A stretch of 64,000 bases of DNA from Geobacter sp. OR-1 (GTDB lineage Bacteria > Desulfobacterota > Desulfuromonadia > Geobacterales > DSM-12255): positions 1 through 64,000 of the forward strand of contig NZ_BAZF01000011.1 in the NCBI RefSeq assembly GCF_000813145.1, read 5' to 3'. The translations under genes were made by a program, and so were the position numbers. The notes below the pieces were generated by a model. The model ran no database searches, was not told the DNA's origin, and saw nothing but the letters and a program-made list of their open reading frames with translations. Positions 20,101-28,402 of the stretch are shown here, piece after piece (within the stretch, counting starts at the first letter, position 1; every line of letters begins with the position of its first letter).

Positions 20101-20590
20101 GTGCAAAAGGATGGCCCTTGACCACCTCCATGAGCCCCACGGCATCGAATTCGTCGCGGTAATACGCAAACAGCGCGATCACCCTTCTTTTGCCGATATC
20201 GTCGATCCCGCACCTGAGCTCTTTGTGCGACAAGGCCGGAGACGAGTGACATACCAGCCTGAGGCCATCGAAACCGGCGGACAGGGCCTTGCCGACCATC
20301 GACGCAAGGGGGCTTACCGTTTCCTTCTCCAGTGCGCACCAACGGCTGTACGGGATGATCTCCATCTGTCCCTTGTCCACGGACTCAGTGAACGCTGCAC
20401 CAGCCAAAACTCCCTCGGCATCATCGGGGGTTACCCACAGGCAAAATTCATGGTTCTCCAGGCCAGCCCTGAAAAACGGCACAAGGATATCGAGCAGTTC
20501 CCTGTTAGTCTGGTAAAACTGGCAGAAATGGCTCCCCCAGGGGAGTTCGCCGACCAGTGAGATTCCGGATTTTCGTACGTCAGAGCGCAT
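17186..20590 (-). CDS. MEDS-PAS-PAS-GAF-GAF sensor histidine kinase
   Basis: 1134 residues from the ATG at 20590. A longer reading from 20665 overlaps the preceding gene, and the alignment of the N-terminus with the neighbouring MEDS protein begins at 20590. Order of parts: MEDS sensory domain (about 1-180, with PWGSHFCQFYQT), PAS (about 195-310), PAS (about 340-460), GAF (about 510-670), GAF (about 730-880), dimerisation/phosphoacceptor helix with IAHQWRQPLN (about 915), and HATPase with NLLINARDAL, DNAGGIP and GTGLGLFMSKSI. No membrane segment is seen, so it senses in the cytoplasm. The adjacent receiver at 16777 is the probable partner. The input signals are unknown. Confidence 0.85.
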   Translation of the reverse strand: MRSDVRKSGISLVGELPWGSHFCQFYQTNRELLDILVPFFRAGLENHEFCLWVTPDDAEGVLAGAAFTESVDKGQMEIIPYSRWCALEKETVSPLASMVGKALSAGFDGLRLVCHSSPALSHKELRCGIDDIGKRRVIALFAYYRDEFDAVGLMEVVKGHPFALIRNHGAWEVIESSEARILREELKKSEELYRSLFDNMFNGFAYCRMLYDGDRAADFIFLAVNNAFEALTGLQDVVGRKASAVIPGLWELDPVLLDTYGRVARTGHAEKFEAYVNAMDMWFSISAYSPKQDHFVAVFEVITERKKVEADLQKAYDELEQRIEERTRALRLANVYNRSLIEASLDPLVTIGRDGKITDVNAATEAATGCSRTELIGTDFSDYFTEPEKARAGYQQAFAEGSVHNYSLDLRHPDGHITPVLYNATVYQDVDGEVTGVFAAARDITAQKQAEKALLELNETLERRVSERTAELEAANALLRDSRRAALNMMEDAIDASRRAVESSSRVNLLAETASELLASDSPQQVVDGLCQKVMSFLDCHVFFNFLVDKNDGRLRLNACAGISGEERQKVEWLNYGAAVCGCAARDACRIVAEDIPNTPDPRTDLVKSYGIQAYACHPLLVQGEVLGTLSFGTRTRTRFNDDDLALMKAVADQVAIAMERKRAEIELRRAHDELEMRVRERTEELAATVETLLGEIKERELAEGTLYRLNRLYAVLCETDQTIVRAADRDSLFHDFCRIAVDHGGFLLAWVGVVDKERGPVRIAAASGVTGYLDEIRISSAKEPNGEGPTGISIREGTYYICNDFQNDPCTRPWHEQGRAYGICASASIALKENGRVIGALTLYSREKNFFDQQYLGLLVQMAADITFALDNFSRENQRREAEQALQAETLERLRVVEALREKEQMLIQQSRQAAMGEMISNIAHQWRQPLNILGLTVQQLKLLYDFGEFNGEILENSVNKSMDLVQHMSKTIDDFRNFFKPDKEKVEFPVAETIGNTLSLLAGSLQQPMIGIEIVTKDNPVIYGYRNEYEQVLLNLLINARDALLEREIAVPGITITICRENDRAVVLVADNAGGIPEEIMGKIFDPYFTTKGPQQGTGLGLFMSKSIVEKNMGGKLTVRNNTEGAEFRIEV

Positions 20591-20622
20591 AAAGTCAGTA
20601 TTCTCCAGGCAGTTCACAACCA

Positions 20623-21237
20623 TCAACAACCGGCATGGACCGCCGGCATCTTCACAACCTGCCACTCTCCCCGGTTCATGGCCAATGCGAACTCATGGTT
20701 CCTGACCACATCCAGTATCTCGGTAACGCCGCATTTTTCAAGCGCATAGGAGCAGAGCACCAGCAGCTTGGTGCCGCTGATGACGTTGTTGATCTCCGCC
20801 TCGTAGCAGGTGAAATCGTCCCAGTCCTTCTTGTTGTTGATCCAGTACGGGCTGCCGGTGACCCTCATCCCCGCGAACCCTCGTGACAACGCCTCATCAT
20901 GCTTTTCCATCCACATGGCGAGCGTTCTCTTGAGGTCGAAACTCCCCCCCTTGAGGTACCAGTCGGTGTAGGGAAAGATCTCCATCTGCCCGTTTGCCAG
21001 GTATTCCGAGAAGCCGGGCACCCGCTCACCCATGACGTTTACCGCTTCCTCAGTAGTGAAAAAGTCCGATGTCACCCAGACGCAGAACTCGTTGGCTTCA
21101 AGGCCGGCCCTGAAGTACGGGACGAGTATATCCAGCAGATCCTTCTTGGTCTGGTAGAACTGGCAGAAGTGGCTTCCCCAGGGGATGTCTCCCACCAGGG
21201 CAATCCCGGAGTTCCGTTTTCCAGCCGACGTTTTCAT
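20623..21237 (-). CDS. Stand-alone MEDS-domain protein
   Basis: 204 residues. The whole protein is one MEDS domain (the sensory domain named from methanogens and the DcmR regulator): IPWGSHFCQFYQTKKDLLDI, AGLEANEFCVWVTSD, then FALAMNRGEWQVVKMP at the end. It is a clear paralogue of the N-terminus of the kinase 33 bases downstream. It has no output domain. The ATG follows GGAGGTAAAGG. It may act as a free sensor subunit or a dimerisation partner for the kinase. MEDS domains are thought to bind small C1-type ligands, but this is not established here. Confidence 0.75.
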   Translation of the reverse strand: MKTSAGKRNSGIALVGDIPWGSHFCQFYQTKKDLLDILVPYFRAGLEANEFCVWVTSDFFTTEEAVNVMGERVPGFSEYLANGQMEIFPYTDWYLKGGSFDLKRTLAMWMEKHDEALSRGFAGMRVTGSPYWINNKKDWDDFTCYEAEINNVISGTKLLVLCSYALEKCGVTEILDVVRNHEFALAMNRGEWQVVKMPAVHAGC

Positions 21238-21299
21238 CCTTTACCTCCGATCTTCAGTGGCACGGCATCGCTGCCGATGCCATAGTGTTGGCATGCTCG

Positions 21300-24200
21300 T
21301 CATCGCTCTTTCTCGAAATCGAGGGGGTAGCGCTCCGGTTGCCCGGACAATCGGCACAGTTCGTTCACTTCCTTCTTGAGCTCGATCATGCGCAGTTCGC
21401 GCCCCACGGAAGCCTCATTGAAGCGGGTCAACTCCTCGTTACTCACCTTGAGATCCTTGAGATGGGACTGAATCAGCGCTTCCACGTGCTTCCGCTCAGA
21501 GATATTACGGGCCACATGTACCGAGCCGACCAAAATGCCCTGCTCATTCTTAAGCGGAGTAGTGCTGACCAGGAAGTCGCCGCCGAGCCGCTCCTCGAAC
21601 ACCTCGGACTGATGTCCCATGCCGTCGGCCATGGTCTGGGTATGGGGACAAAAGTCGGGAGGAGTTTCCAGGCCATGGACCACACGGTAGCAGACCTGCC
21701 CCACGCACTCCCGGGGAGTGATTCCCAGTTGCTCGGCCATGGCGCGATTGGCACGCACAACCCGGTGCTGGTCATCCATGATGGCAATAAGGTCCGGCAC
21801 GCTGTCAAAGGTCCGTTCCCACTCCTCCTTGGCCCTGATGATCGTCTCTTCCATCCGCTTGCGCTGGGTGATGTCGATCAGGGTCACCACGATGCCGTCG
21901 ATCTTCCCATCGGCAGACCGGTAGGGGAAAATCCGCTTCAGGTAGTACTGCTCACCTTCCAGGTTTGCGACCTCCTTCTCGGCAAAGGGTTGCCCTCCGA
22001 GCACCATCTCTGCGTCACGGGAAAGCGAGGCCCAATCGATCTTCCCAGCCAGGTGATGAAAGGGACGGCCCTGATCGGCCGGAAGCAGATTGAAGAGACC
22101 GGCTGCGGCCGGTGTGAACCCCTTGATGGTCAGCTCCCGATCGAGGAAGATGGTGACGATCCCGGAGCTGTCCAGCAGGTTCTCCATGTCGCTGGTGCTC
22201 AGGTTCAGCTCCTCCACCTTCTGCTGCAGCTCGGCGTTTACCGTTGCCAGCTCCTCGTTCAGGGCCTGCAGCTCTTCCTTTGAAGTCTCCAGTTCTTCAT
22301 TGGTGGATTGCAGCTCTTCATTGGCCGACTGAAACTCCTCGTTCATGGAGATCAGCTCTTCATTGGCAGAGAGGAACCCCTCGTGGGTGGACTCCAGCTG
22401 TTCGGTAGTGGCATGAAGCTGCTCGTGGGTTATGCGCAGCTGTTCCTCCAACTGCCGGACCAGCATCTCCCCGGTGGTTTCGTCACCGCAGAGAGATTCT
22501 TCCCCCGCGGCCGGGATAAAGGCCATGGCAGCGGTAGAGACCTGCTCAAAGACGACCATAGCAAGTTTATCGGACGGATGACCGGCTTCAAGGGGCTCCA
22601 CCAGAAGGTTCACCGTCAGTTCCTGTTCGTCGATAACAACATTGACCCCCCGGAAATCGACCTGCCGGTTTTCCGCAAATGCCTTGTAGATCGCGGCGCG
22701 CAGGGCGGGTCGAAGCTCTTCCCTTGCCATGCGCAGAATGTTCCGGCTCGGTTCTCCCAGTGGGACTTCAAGAAACCGGTTCAGGCTGGTGGTGACATGC
22801 ATGACCTCGAATTTCTCGTTAACAATCACACAGGGGGGGGCATAGCGTTCCAGGAGGAGTCTTTCGGTCACCAGAACCGGCCCCCTTTCCACGGCTTCGG
22901 CCGGCCTGTGGTGGCCGGGCATGCCGGAAAGGTACCTGACCGGGGTGGTGAAGGGGAACATGGGGTCAGGCCGGTGCTTCCCTTCCTTGCGCTCAAACAG
23001 TTTCCACTTCTTGTCGATTGAGGCAAACAGGTCGGTGCTGCGCCCAACTGTTTCCGAACTTCCCAGAAAGAGGAATCTCCCGGGCTTCAGAACCTGATGA
23101 AACAGGGAGATGAGCCGCTTCTGCATGTCGGGGTTGAGGTAGATCATGAAGTTGCGGCAAACGAGAAGATCGAGTTTGGAGAAAGGGGGATTCTTGATCA
23201 GGCTGTGATGGGCAAAGACAATCATCTCCCGCACCTGCTTCACCACCTGCCAGCGCTTGCCGCTCCGGGTAAAGAACGCCTTGAGCCGCTCCTCGCCCAC
23301 TTCCGCCTCGATACCTTCCAGGTAGAGGCCGGCCCGGGCCTGGGCGATCGAGATTTCGTCGATATCGGTGGCAAATATCTGGAGCTTGGCACTGATCCCA
23401 TGGCGGTCGAGGTATTCCCTGATCAGGAATGCCATCGAATAGACCTCTTCACCGGTGGCGCAGCAGGCGTGCCAGATCCGCACCGGTTCGTCGGGGTCGT
23501 GATCGGCGAAGAGCCTGGGAATGACCGTTTTTTCGACCATTGCGAAGGCTTCGGGATCGCGGAAGAAGCCGGTCACCCCGATGAGGATGTCCTGAGCCAG
23601 GGCCTGAGCCTCCTGAGGGTTCTCATCGAGCAGCGCCACATACCTCTTGATCCCTGATACCTCGTTCACTGCCATCCGCCGTTCAATGCGGCGCATGACC
23701 GTATTAGTCTTGTATGAGCTGAAATCGTGGCCGGTTCGGGTCTTTACGATACCGAAGATAGCGGCCAATTCATCATCAAAGGACATTATCCGGCAGGCAG
23801 GAGGTTGAATGTGGCAGGCTGTGCCGGCAATTTCGGCAATCTTGGCCGCTATCTCGTCCATGGGAAGGACATAATCCACCGCCCCGGTCGCAATGGCGCT
23901 CCGCGGCATGTCGGGGTGCATGGCCGACCCCGGTTCCTGGACGATAACAGTGCCGCCGGCTTCTCTGATCGCCTGCACCCCCTTGGAGCCGTCGGTGCCG
24001 GAACCGGAAAGGAGAACTGCTATGGCGCGCGCCCCGTTTTCCTCTGCCAGAGAGCGGAACAGACGGTCAATAGGATGATTCACACCTCTTAGGGCGGGCT
24101 CTTCCAGATGGAGCAGTCCCTGGTTAACGACAATGTCACTGCCGGCAGGGATCACCTGGACCCGGTTCGGGGCAAGCGCCATTCCCTCTTCGGCAGTCAC

Positions 24201-24413
24201 GACCGGCATGGTAGTGTAACGTCCCAGCATTTCGGCCAGAAATGACGGACCGGCAGGCGGGATATGCATGATCACCACGAAAGAAAGGCCGCAGTCCGTG
24301 GGAATGGCGGTGAAAATCTGTTCCAGCGCCTCCTGGCCACCGGCAGATGCGCCGATCCCGACAACAAGGCAACTCAATTGCTTCTCCAAAGCCCCTCCGG
24401 TGTTACTCTCCAT
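21300..24413 (-). CDS. CheB-CheR fusion with coiled coil and PAS domains
   Basis: 1037 residues. CheB methylesterase domain about 10-195: catalytic Ser in GIGASAGGQEAL, His in VVIMHIPP, Asp in GSGTDGSKG; there is no receiver in front. CheR methyltransferase domain about 205-480: TGFFRD, the SAM-site motif HACCATGEEVYS, LLVCRNFMIYL. Next is a long Glu-rich coiled coil near residues 650-745, then two PAS regions (about 750-860 and 870-985) and a short coiled tail. No kinase catalytic domain is present, unlike many family members that end in a histidine kinase. It ends 62 bases before the MEDS gene and may lead that operon. Probably tunes a non-flagellar signalling array. Confidence 0.87.
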   Translation of the reverse strand: MESNTGGALEKQLSCLVVGIGASAGGQEALEQIFTAIPTDCGLSFVVIMHIPPAGPSFLAEMLGRYTTMPVVTAEEGMALAPNRVQVIPAGSDIVVNQGLLHLEEPALRGVNHPIDRLFRSLAEENGARAIAVLLSGSGTDGSKGVQAIREAGGTVIVQEPGSAMHPDMPRSAIATGAVDYVLPMDEIAAKIAEIAGTACHIQPPACRIMSFDDELAAIFGIVKTRTGHDFSSYKTNTVMRRIERRMAVNEVSGIKRYVALLDENPQEAQALAQDILIGVTGFFRDPEAFAMVEKTVIPRLFADHDPDEPVRIWHACCATGEEVYSMAFLIREYLDRHGISAKLQIFATDIDEISIAQARAGLYLEGIEAEVGEERLKAFFTRSGKRWQVVKQVREMIVFAHHSLIKNPPFSKLDLLVCRNFMIYLNPDMQKRLISLFHQVLKPGRFLFLGSSETVGRSTDLFASIDKKWKLFERKEGKHRPDPMFPFTTPVRYLSGMPGHHRPAEAVERGPVLVTERLLLERYAPPCVIVNEKFEVMHVTTSLNRFLEVPLGEPSRNILRMAREELRPALRAAIYKAFAENRQVDFRGVNVVIDEQELTVNLLVEPLEAGHPSDKLAMVVFEQVSTAAMAFIPAAGEESLCGDETTGEMLVRQLEEQLRITHEQLHATTEQLESTHEGFLSANEELISMNEEFQSANEELQSTNEELETSKEELQALNEELATVNAELQQKVEELNLSTSDMENLLDSSGIVTIFLDRELTIKGFTPAAAGLFNLLPADQGRPFHHLAGKIDWASLSRDAEMVLGGQPFAEKEVANLEGEQYYLKRIFPYRSADGKIDGIVVTLIDITQRKRMEETIIRAKEEWERTFDSVPDLIAIMDDQHRVVRANRAMAEQLGITPRECVGQVCYRVVHGLETPPDFCPHTQTMADGMGHQSEVFEERLGGDFLVSTTPLKNEQGILVGSVHVARNISERKHVEALIQSHLKDLKVSNEELTRFNEASVGRELRMIELKKEVNELCRLSGQPERYPLDFEKER

Positions 24414-24724
24414 GTTCGTGGCTCTTCCATTGCGTTTGTTATATATACTTAGAAACTATTATTGCTTCGACAACTTTTTGCATTCCGCCATGCTGAGGCC
24501 AATTTCCAGCTGCGACGCCCCCAGCGCAACCCTTATAGAGACAAATGTTGCTATCCCTAAATTTTATAATCATTGCATCAGAATGCAATAAGCCGAAATC
24601 AATCGGTTATCGGCAATTTTATTGTCTGGCACAAATCCTGCCTATAAGACCTTGTATATTACCCGGGAGTAATATCCCGATCAAACCGGTTTAGTATACC
24701 GCTGATCCGGCAGGAGTATAACCT
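24414..24724. other. Divergent intergenic region between the CheB-CheR gene and the diguanylate cyclase gene
   Basis: No gene is seen here. It contains a perfect 7+7 inverted repeat, ATTGCAT-CAGA-ATGCAAT, at 24572-24589. Next to it on the minus strand is a TATAAA-like -10 element that could serve the CheB-CheR gene. A sigma-54-like element facing right is listed separately. Confidence 0.5.
24627..24642 (+). promoter_or_regulatory. Likely sigma-54 (-24/-12) promoter for the response-regulator diguanylate cyclase
   Basis: TGGCACAAATCCTGCC has GG and GC exactly ten bases apart, as RpoN promoters require, and a full TGGCAC at -24. The expected transcript start is near 24653, about 70 bases before the ATG at 24725. 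No enhancer-binding site was identified. Confidence 0.6.
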
Positions 24725-25666
24725 ATGGACATTCCAAAGGATATAATAAGCAATACGAGCCTCCTGTATGTCGAAGACGACGAACTCACGCAAGAGTTGG
24801 TTATTGAGATCCTGCGGTTCAAATTCCAGCAGATTACCCTTTATCAGGCTAACAATGGCCGGGACGGCCTCAATCTCTATGTTGAAAAACATCCTCATAT
24901 CGTCATCACCGACATTCGCATGCCGATCATGGATGGCATCGCAATGGCAAGACAGATCAAGGAAATTGACAAAGACAGCCAGATCATCATCCTGTCGGCA
25001 ATAGATGAGATAGACTATATTTTAGAAGCGATCGATATCGGCATCAACAATTATGTGCTGAAACCGCTAAAAATGGAAAAGTTTGTTGCTGCTGTAGAAC
25101 GATGCCTCAACAATATCTGCCTCAGAGAGCAGCTCAAGCAAAAAGAAGAGTATATCAGCAGCATGGCCTACTATGACTTTCTTACCGGTCTCCCGAACCG
25201 GCAGCTGTTGACTGAGTTTCTGCATAAATCCGTAGCTAATGCCCAGCGCCATAACCGGTGCTTGTCCTTGTTATCACTCGATCTGGACGGTTTCAAAAGT
25301 GTCAATGACACTCTCGGGCATGCTGCCGGCGATGCACTGCTCAAGGGCGTTGCGCAGCGGCTGCTGTCCTGTTGCCGCCGGGATCAGGACACTGTGGCCA
25401 GGTGGGGGGGGGACGAGTTCATCGTTCTGCTGACCGATCTGAACGGAGCGCATGAAGCCCTCAGTGTGGCGCAACAGATAATTACCGCCTTTGAGCAGCC
25501 ATTCACTGTCCACGGCCAGGCGTTGACCATCGGCATAAGTATCGGTATCGCCTTCTTTCCCGACAACGGCACCGATGAAGAGACCCTGATCAGGAATGCC
25601 GACACAGCCATGTATTGCGCCAAAAAAAACTGGCCGCAACCGGTATCACTGCTATTCACCCTTTAA
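24725..25666 (+). CDS. Response regulator with GGDEF diguanylate cyclase output
   Basis: 313 residues. Receiver domain about 12-125: acidic pair in YVEDDE, phosphorylation Asp in HIVITDIRMPIMDG, Lys in YVLKPLKM. GGDEF domain about 145-310: DFLTGLPNR at its start and an intact catalytic RWGGDEF. An RDQD sits five residues before GGDEF, matching the product-inhibition site (RxxD). The protein should therefore make c-di-GMP when phosphorylated and be feedback-limited. The ATG follows AGGAGTATAACCT. The upstream sigma-54-like promoter suggests control by nitrogen, surface or motility signals. The last residues after CAKKN are slightly atypical for the family. Confidence 0.88.
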   Translation: MDIPKDIISNTSLLYVEDDELTQELVIEILRFKFQQITLYQANNGRDGLNLYVEKHPHIVITDIRMPIMDGIAMARQIKEIDKDSQIIILSAIDEIDYILEAIDIGINNYVLKPLKMEKFVAAVERCLNNICLREQLKQKEEYISSMAYYDFLTGLPNRQLLTEFLHKSVANAQRHNRCLSLLSLDLDGFKSVNDTLGHAAGDALLKGVAQRLLSCCRRDQDTVARWGGDEFIVLLTDLNGAHEALSVAQQIITAFEQPFTVHGQALTIGISIGIAFFPDNGTDEETLIRNADTAMYCAKKNWPQPVSLLFTL

Positions 25667-25785
25667 GATGTCTGCCTGATCCCCGGTCTTGACTGTTCCG
25701 GCGCAGCCCCTTTCAGCAGTTGACAATCCCCCTTCCGCAACGCATAATCCGTCGGTTTTTTGAACAACTTCCTCTTGGAGTAGCG

Positions 25786-27411
25786 ATGATACACCTGTCC
25801 AATATTGCCAAACAACACGGCACCCAGCTGCTGTTCAGAGATGCCGGCTTTCAGATCCTCCCTGCCAGCAGAGCCGGACTGGTCGGCCCTAACGGCGCCG
25901 GCAAGACCACCATCTTCCGGATCATCACCGGCGAGGAGGAGGTCGATGGCGGCGAAATTACTTGCGCCAAGCGGACGACCATCGGTTACTTCTCCCAGGA
26001 TGTCGGTGAAATGTCCGGCCGCACGGCCCTGGAAGAGGTCATGGCCGGTTCGGAGGCGACCGTGAGGCTTGCGGCCGAGCTCAAGGAGATGGAGACCGCC
26101 ATGGGCGAGCCGCAATCCGATGACGAGATGGCAGCGCTGCTGGAGCGGTACGGCGAGGCAATTGAGGAGTATGAGCACCGCGGGGGATATGATCTGGACA
26201 GCCGTGCCCAGACTGTGCTGACCGGCCTGGGGATCGGTCCGGACCGGTTCAATCACCCGGTGGAGTCGTTCAGCGGCGGCTGGAAAATGCGGATTGCCCT
26301 GGCCAAGATCCTGACCAGGCAACCGGATGTACTGCTTATGGACGAGCCGACCAACCACCTGGACGTCGAATCGATAATCTGGCTGGAAGAATGGCTGGCA
26401 TCGGATTTCAAGGGCGCGCTCCTGATGACCAGCCATGACCGAGAGTTCATGAACCGGATCGTTACCCGCATCATTGAAGTAGCCAACAAGACCGTAACCA
26501 CCTATGGCGGCAATTACGACTTCTACGAGCGTGAGCGCGACATCCGCCGCGACCAGCTGCTGGCCAGTCACAAGCGGCAGCAGGAGATGCTGGCCAAGGA
26601 AGAGGAGTTCATTGCCCGCTTTGCCGCCCGCGCCTCCCATGCCGCACAGGTCCAGTCGCGGGTGAAGAAGCTGGAAAAGATCGACCGGATCGAGATCCCT
26701 GCCGAAGAACGGGCGATCAGGTTTGAATTCGCCGAGCCGCCGCGCAGCGGTGACGACGTGGCCTGCTTCAGCGATCTGGCCAAGAGCTGGCAGCTCCCCG
26801 GCGGCGGCGAAACCCCGGTGTTCAGCGGGGTATCGGGAATAATCCGCAGGCAGAACAAGATCGCCGTGGTTGGCGTCAACGGCGCCGGGAAATCCACCTT
26901 TCTCAAGGTCCTGGCAGGTCAGACCGAACCGACCGGCGGCACTGTCTCTCTGGGCGCAAATGTCGCGTTGGGCTATTTCAGCCAGCACGCCATGGACCTG
27001 CTCGAACCGGGGAAAACCGTATTCGAGACCGTTCAGGATGCCATGCCGCTGCTGAACATCGGCGTGATCCGGAACCTGCTCGGCGCCTTCCTCTTTTCCG
27101 GCGATGCCGTGGACAAGCGGATCGAAAACCTTTCCGGCGGCGAAAAGAGTCGCGTGGTACTGGCCACCCTCCTGGCCCGACCGATCAATTTCCTGGTGCT
27201 GGATGAGCCGACCAACCACCTGGATATCCGCTCCCGCGAGATACTGCTCGATGCCTTGCGGAGCTTTACCGGCACCGTGGTGATTGTGAGCCACGACCGG
27301 CACTTTCTCAGGTCGCTGGTGGACAGGGTATTCGAGATCGATCATGGCGAGATGAGGAGTTATGAGGGGAATTACTCCTACTACCTCGAAAAGGCGCACA
27401 ACGCGGCATAG
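25786..27411 (+). CDS. ABC-F family ATPase (ribosome-associated type)
   Basis: 541 residues from the ATG at 25786, preceded by a clean GGAG at six bases; the longer reading from 25720 has no support. There are two ABC modules on one chain: Walker A GPNGAGKTT and GVNGAGKST, signatures FSGGWKMR and LSGGEKSR, and two copies of the DEPTNHLD Walker B. The linker between them (about residues 240-315) holds the charged arm region typical of this family. No membrane domain is present. ABC-F proteins act on the ribosome rather than in transport. The exact subgroup (Uup, EttA, YbiT or other) cannot be fixed by eye. Confidence 0.87.
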   Translation: MIHLSNIAKQHGTQLLFRDAGFQILPASRAGLVGPNGAGKTTIFRIITGEEEVDGGEITCAKRTTIGYFSQDVGEMSGRTALEEVMAGSEATVRLAAELKEMETAMGEPQSDDEMAALLERYGEAIEEYEHRGGYDLDSRAQTVLTGLGIGPDRFNHPVESFSGGWKMRIALAKILTRQPDVLLMDEPTNHLDVESIIWLEEWLASDFKGALLMTSHDREFMNRIVTRIIEVANKTVTTYGGNYDFYERERDIRRDQLLASHKRQQEMLAKEEEFIARFAARASHAAQVQSRVKKLEKIDRIEIPAEERAIRFEFAEPPRSGDDVACFSDLAKSWQLPGGGETPVFSGVSGIIRRQNKIAVVGVNGAGKSTFLKVLAGQTEPTGGTVSLGANVALGYFSQHAMDLLEPGKTVFETVQDAMPLLNIGVIRNLLGAFLFSGDAVDKRIENLSGGEKSRVVLATLLARPINFLVLDEPTNHLDIRSREILLDALRSFTGTVVIVSHDRHFLRSLVDRVFEIDHGEMRSYEGNYSYYLEKAHNAA

Positions 27412-27458
27412 TCAGATTCAGCGGCGGCGCGGTTCCCCTATTACTGCGATTTTCCACC

Positions 27459-27497
27459 TTGATTGCGTTAAATCTCCTGTTATCCTTACAGATAACA
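27459..27497 (+). promoter_or_regulatory. Putative promoter with overlapping inverted repeat before the PhnD-like gene
   Basis: -35 TTGATT (27459-27464), 16-base spacer, -10 TATCCT (27481-27486). A perfect 7+7 inverted repeat, TGTTATC-CTTACA-GATAACA, covers 27478-27497 and so spans the -10 and the expected start point. This is where a repressor would sit, unless the repeat acts as an RNA hairpin beside the ribosome binding site at 27499. Confidence 0.5.
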
Positions 27498-27511
27498 TGG
27501 AGGTATGAACC

Positions 27512-28402
27512 ATGAAGAACCGCTTTACCCTGCTGACCTTCCTGGCAGTGGTATTCAGCGCATCTCTTGCTTTTGCGACCCCGGATCCGGCATCAGGCGC
27601 CAGGGATGAACGGAGTCCCGCTACCTATACATTTGCCGTGATCCCCTACTATACCCCGGAAAAGATCTGGAAACTCTTCTCTCCCTTTGTCGACCATCTT
27701 TCCAGGGTAACCGGCCAGTCGTGGAAACTCCAGCTCTACAACAATCATGATGAATTCATCGAGGATATGTGCAATGGCAGGATATCCGTCGCCCTTGCCG
27801 GACCGGTGCCGCTTGCCAGGGCTTATAACAAATGCGGGATAAACCCTTTTCTCGTCGCCCTGGCAAAGAACGGCAAGCCCGACTACCACTCGGTCCTGGT
27901 GACGAATAATCCGGACATCAAGACCATTCAGGAGCTGAAAGGGAGAAAGATCGGGCTGTTCAAGGGTTCGACAGCGGCTCACATACTACCGGTAAAGATG
28001 ATGCAGAGTTCGGGGATCAAGTTGTCCGACGTCCAACCGGTGTTCCTGGAAAGCCAGGACCGGATACTTTCGGCGCTCCTGTCCGGGGAGCTGTCTGCCG
28101 GCGGCATGAAAGAATCCCTATACCAGCGGGCCGGAAAGGGTCATCTCACGGTTCTGGCCACATCCGAGGCGCTCCCGAATTTTGCCCTGGCCAGCCTCCC
28201 CTCTTTCCCGGCAAAACTGCGCGAGCAGCTGGCCTCAGCACTGCTCAGAATAAAACCTCTTGCCAACCCCAGACATGCCGAGACCGTCAAACAGTGGGAC
28301 GATGAAATCAAAAACGGTTTTGCGGCGCCCGGCAAGGATTTTCTGCCGGAAATATTGAACCTTTATTCGATTTACTGGGAAGTCACCAATGGCTCCAGAT
28401 AG
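27512..28402 (+). CDS. PhnD-like periplasmic binding protein
   Basis: 296 residues. A signal peptide of about 22 residues ends at SLAFA. The mature protein has the PhnD/phosphonate-binding type II fold: FAVIPYYTPEKIWKLFSPFV, then RISVALAGPVPLARAY and LKGRKIGLFKGSTAAHILP. No permease or ATPase gene is near. Instead the gene overlaps a hybrid histidine kinase by 14 bases. This suggests it works as a soluble signal receptor for the kinase rather than in uptake. The ligand is unknown. The ATG follows a strong GGAGGTATGAACC. Confidence 0.85.
   Translation: MKNRFTLLTFLAVVFSASLAFATPDPASGARDERSPATYTFAVIPYYTPEKIWKLFSPFVDHLSRVTGQSWKLQLYNNHDEFIEDMCNGRISVALAGPVPLARAYNKCGINPFLVALAKNGKPDYHSVLVTNNPDIKTIQELKGRKIGLFKGSTAAHILPVKMMQSSGIKLSDVQPVFLESQDRILSALLSGELSAGGMKESLYQRAGKGHLTVLATSEALPNFALASLPSFPAKLREQLASALLRIKPLANPRHAETVKQWDDEIKNGFAAPGKDFLPEILNLYSIYWEVTNGSR

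Noticed and set aside
25663-27399. 578-codon open frame on the minus strand
   Set aside because: It lies fully antisense to a clear ABC-F gene and reads as low-similarity, His/Gly-rich sequence with no motif; a product of codon bias.
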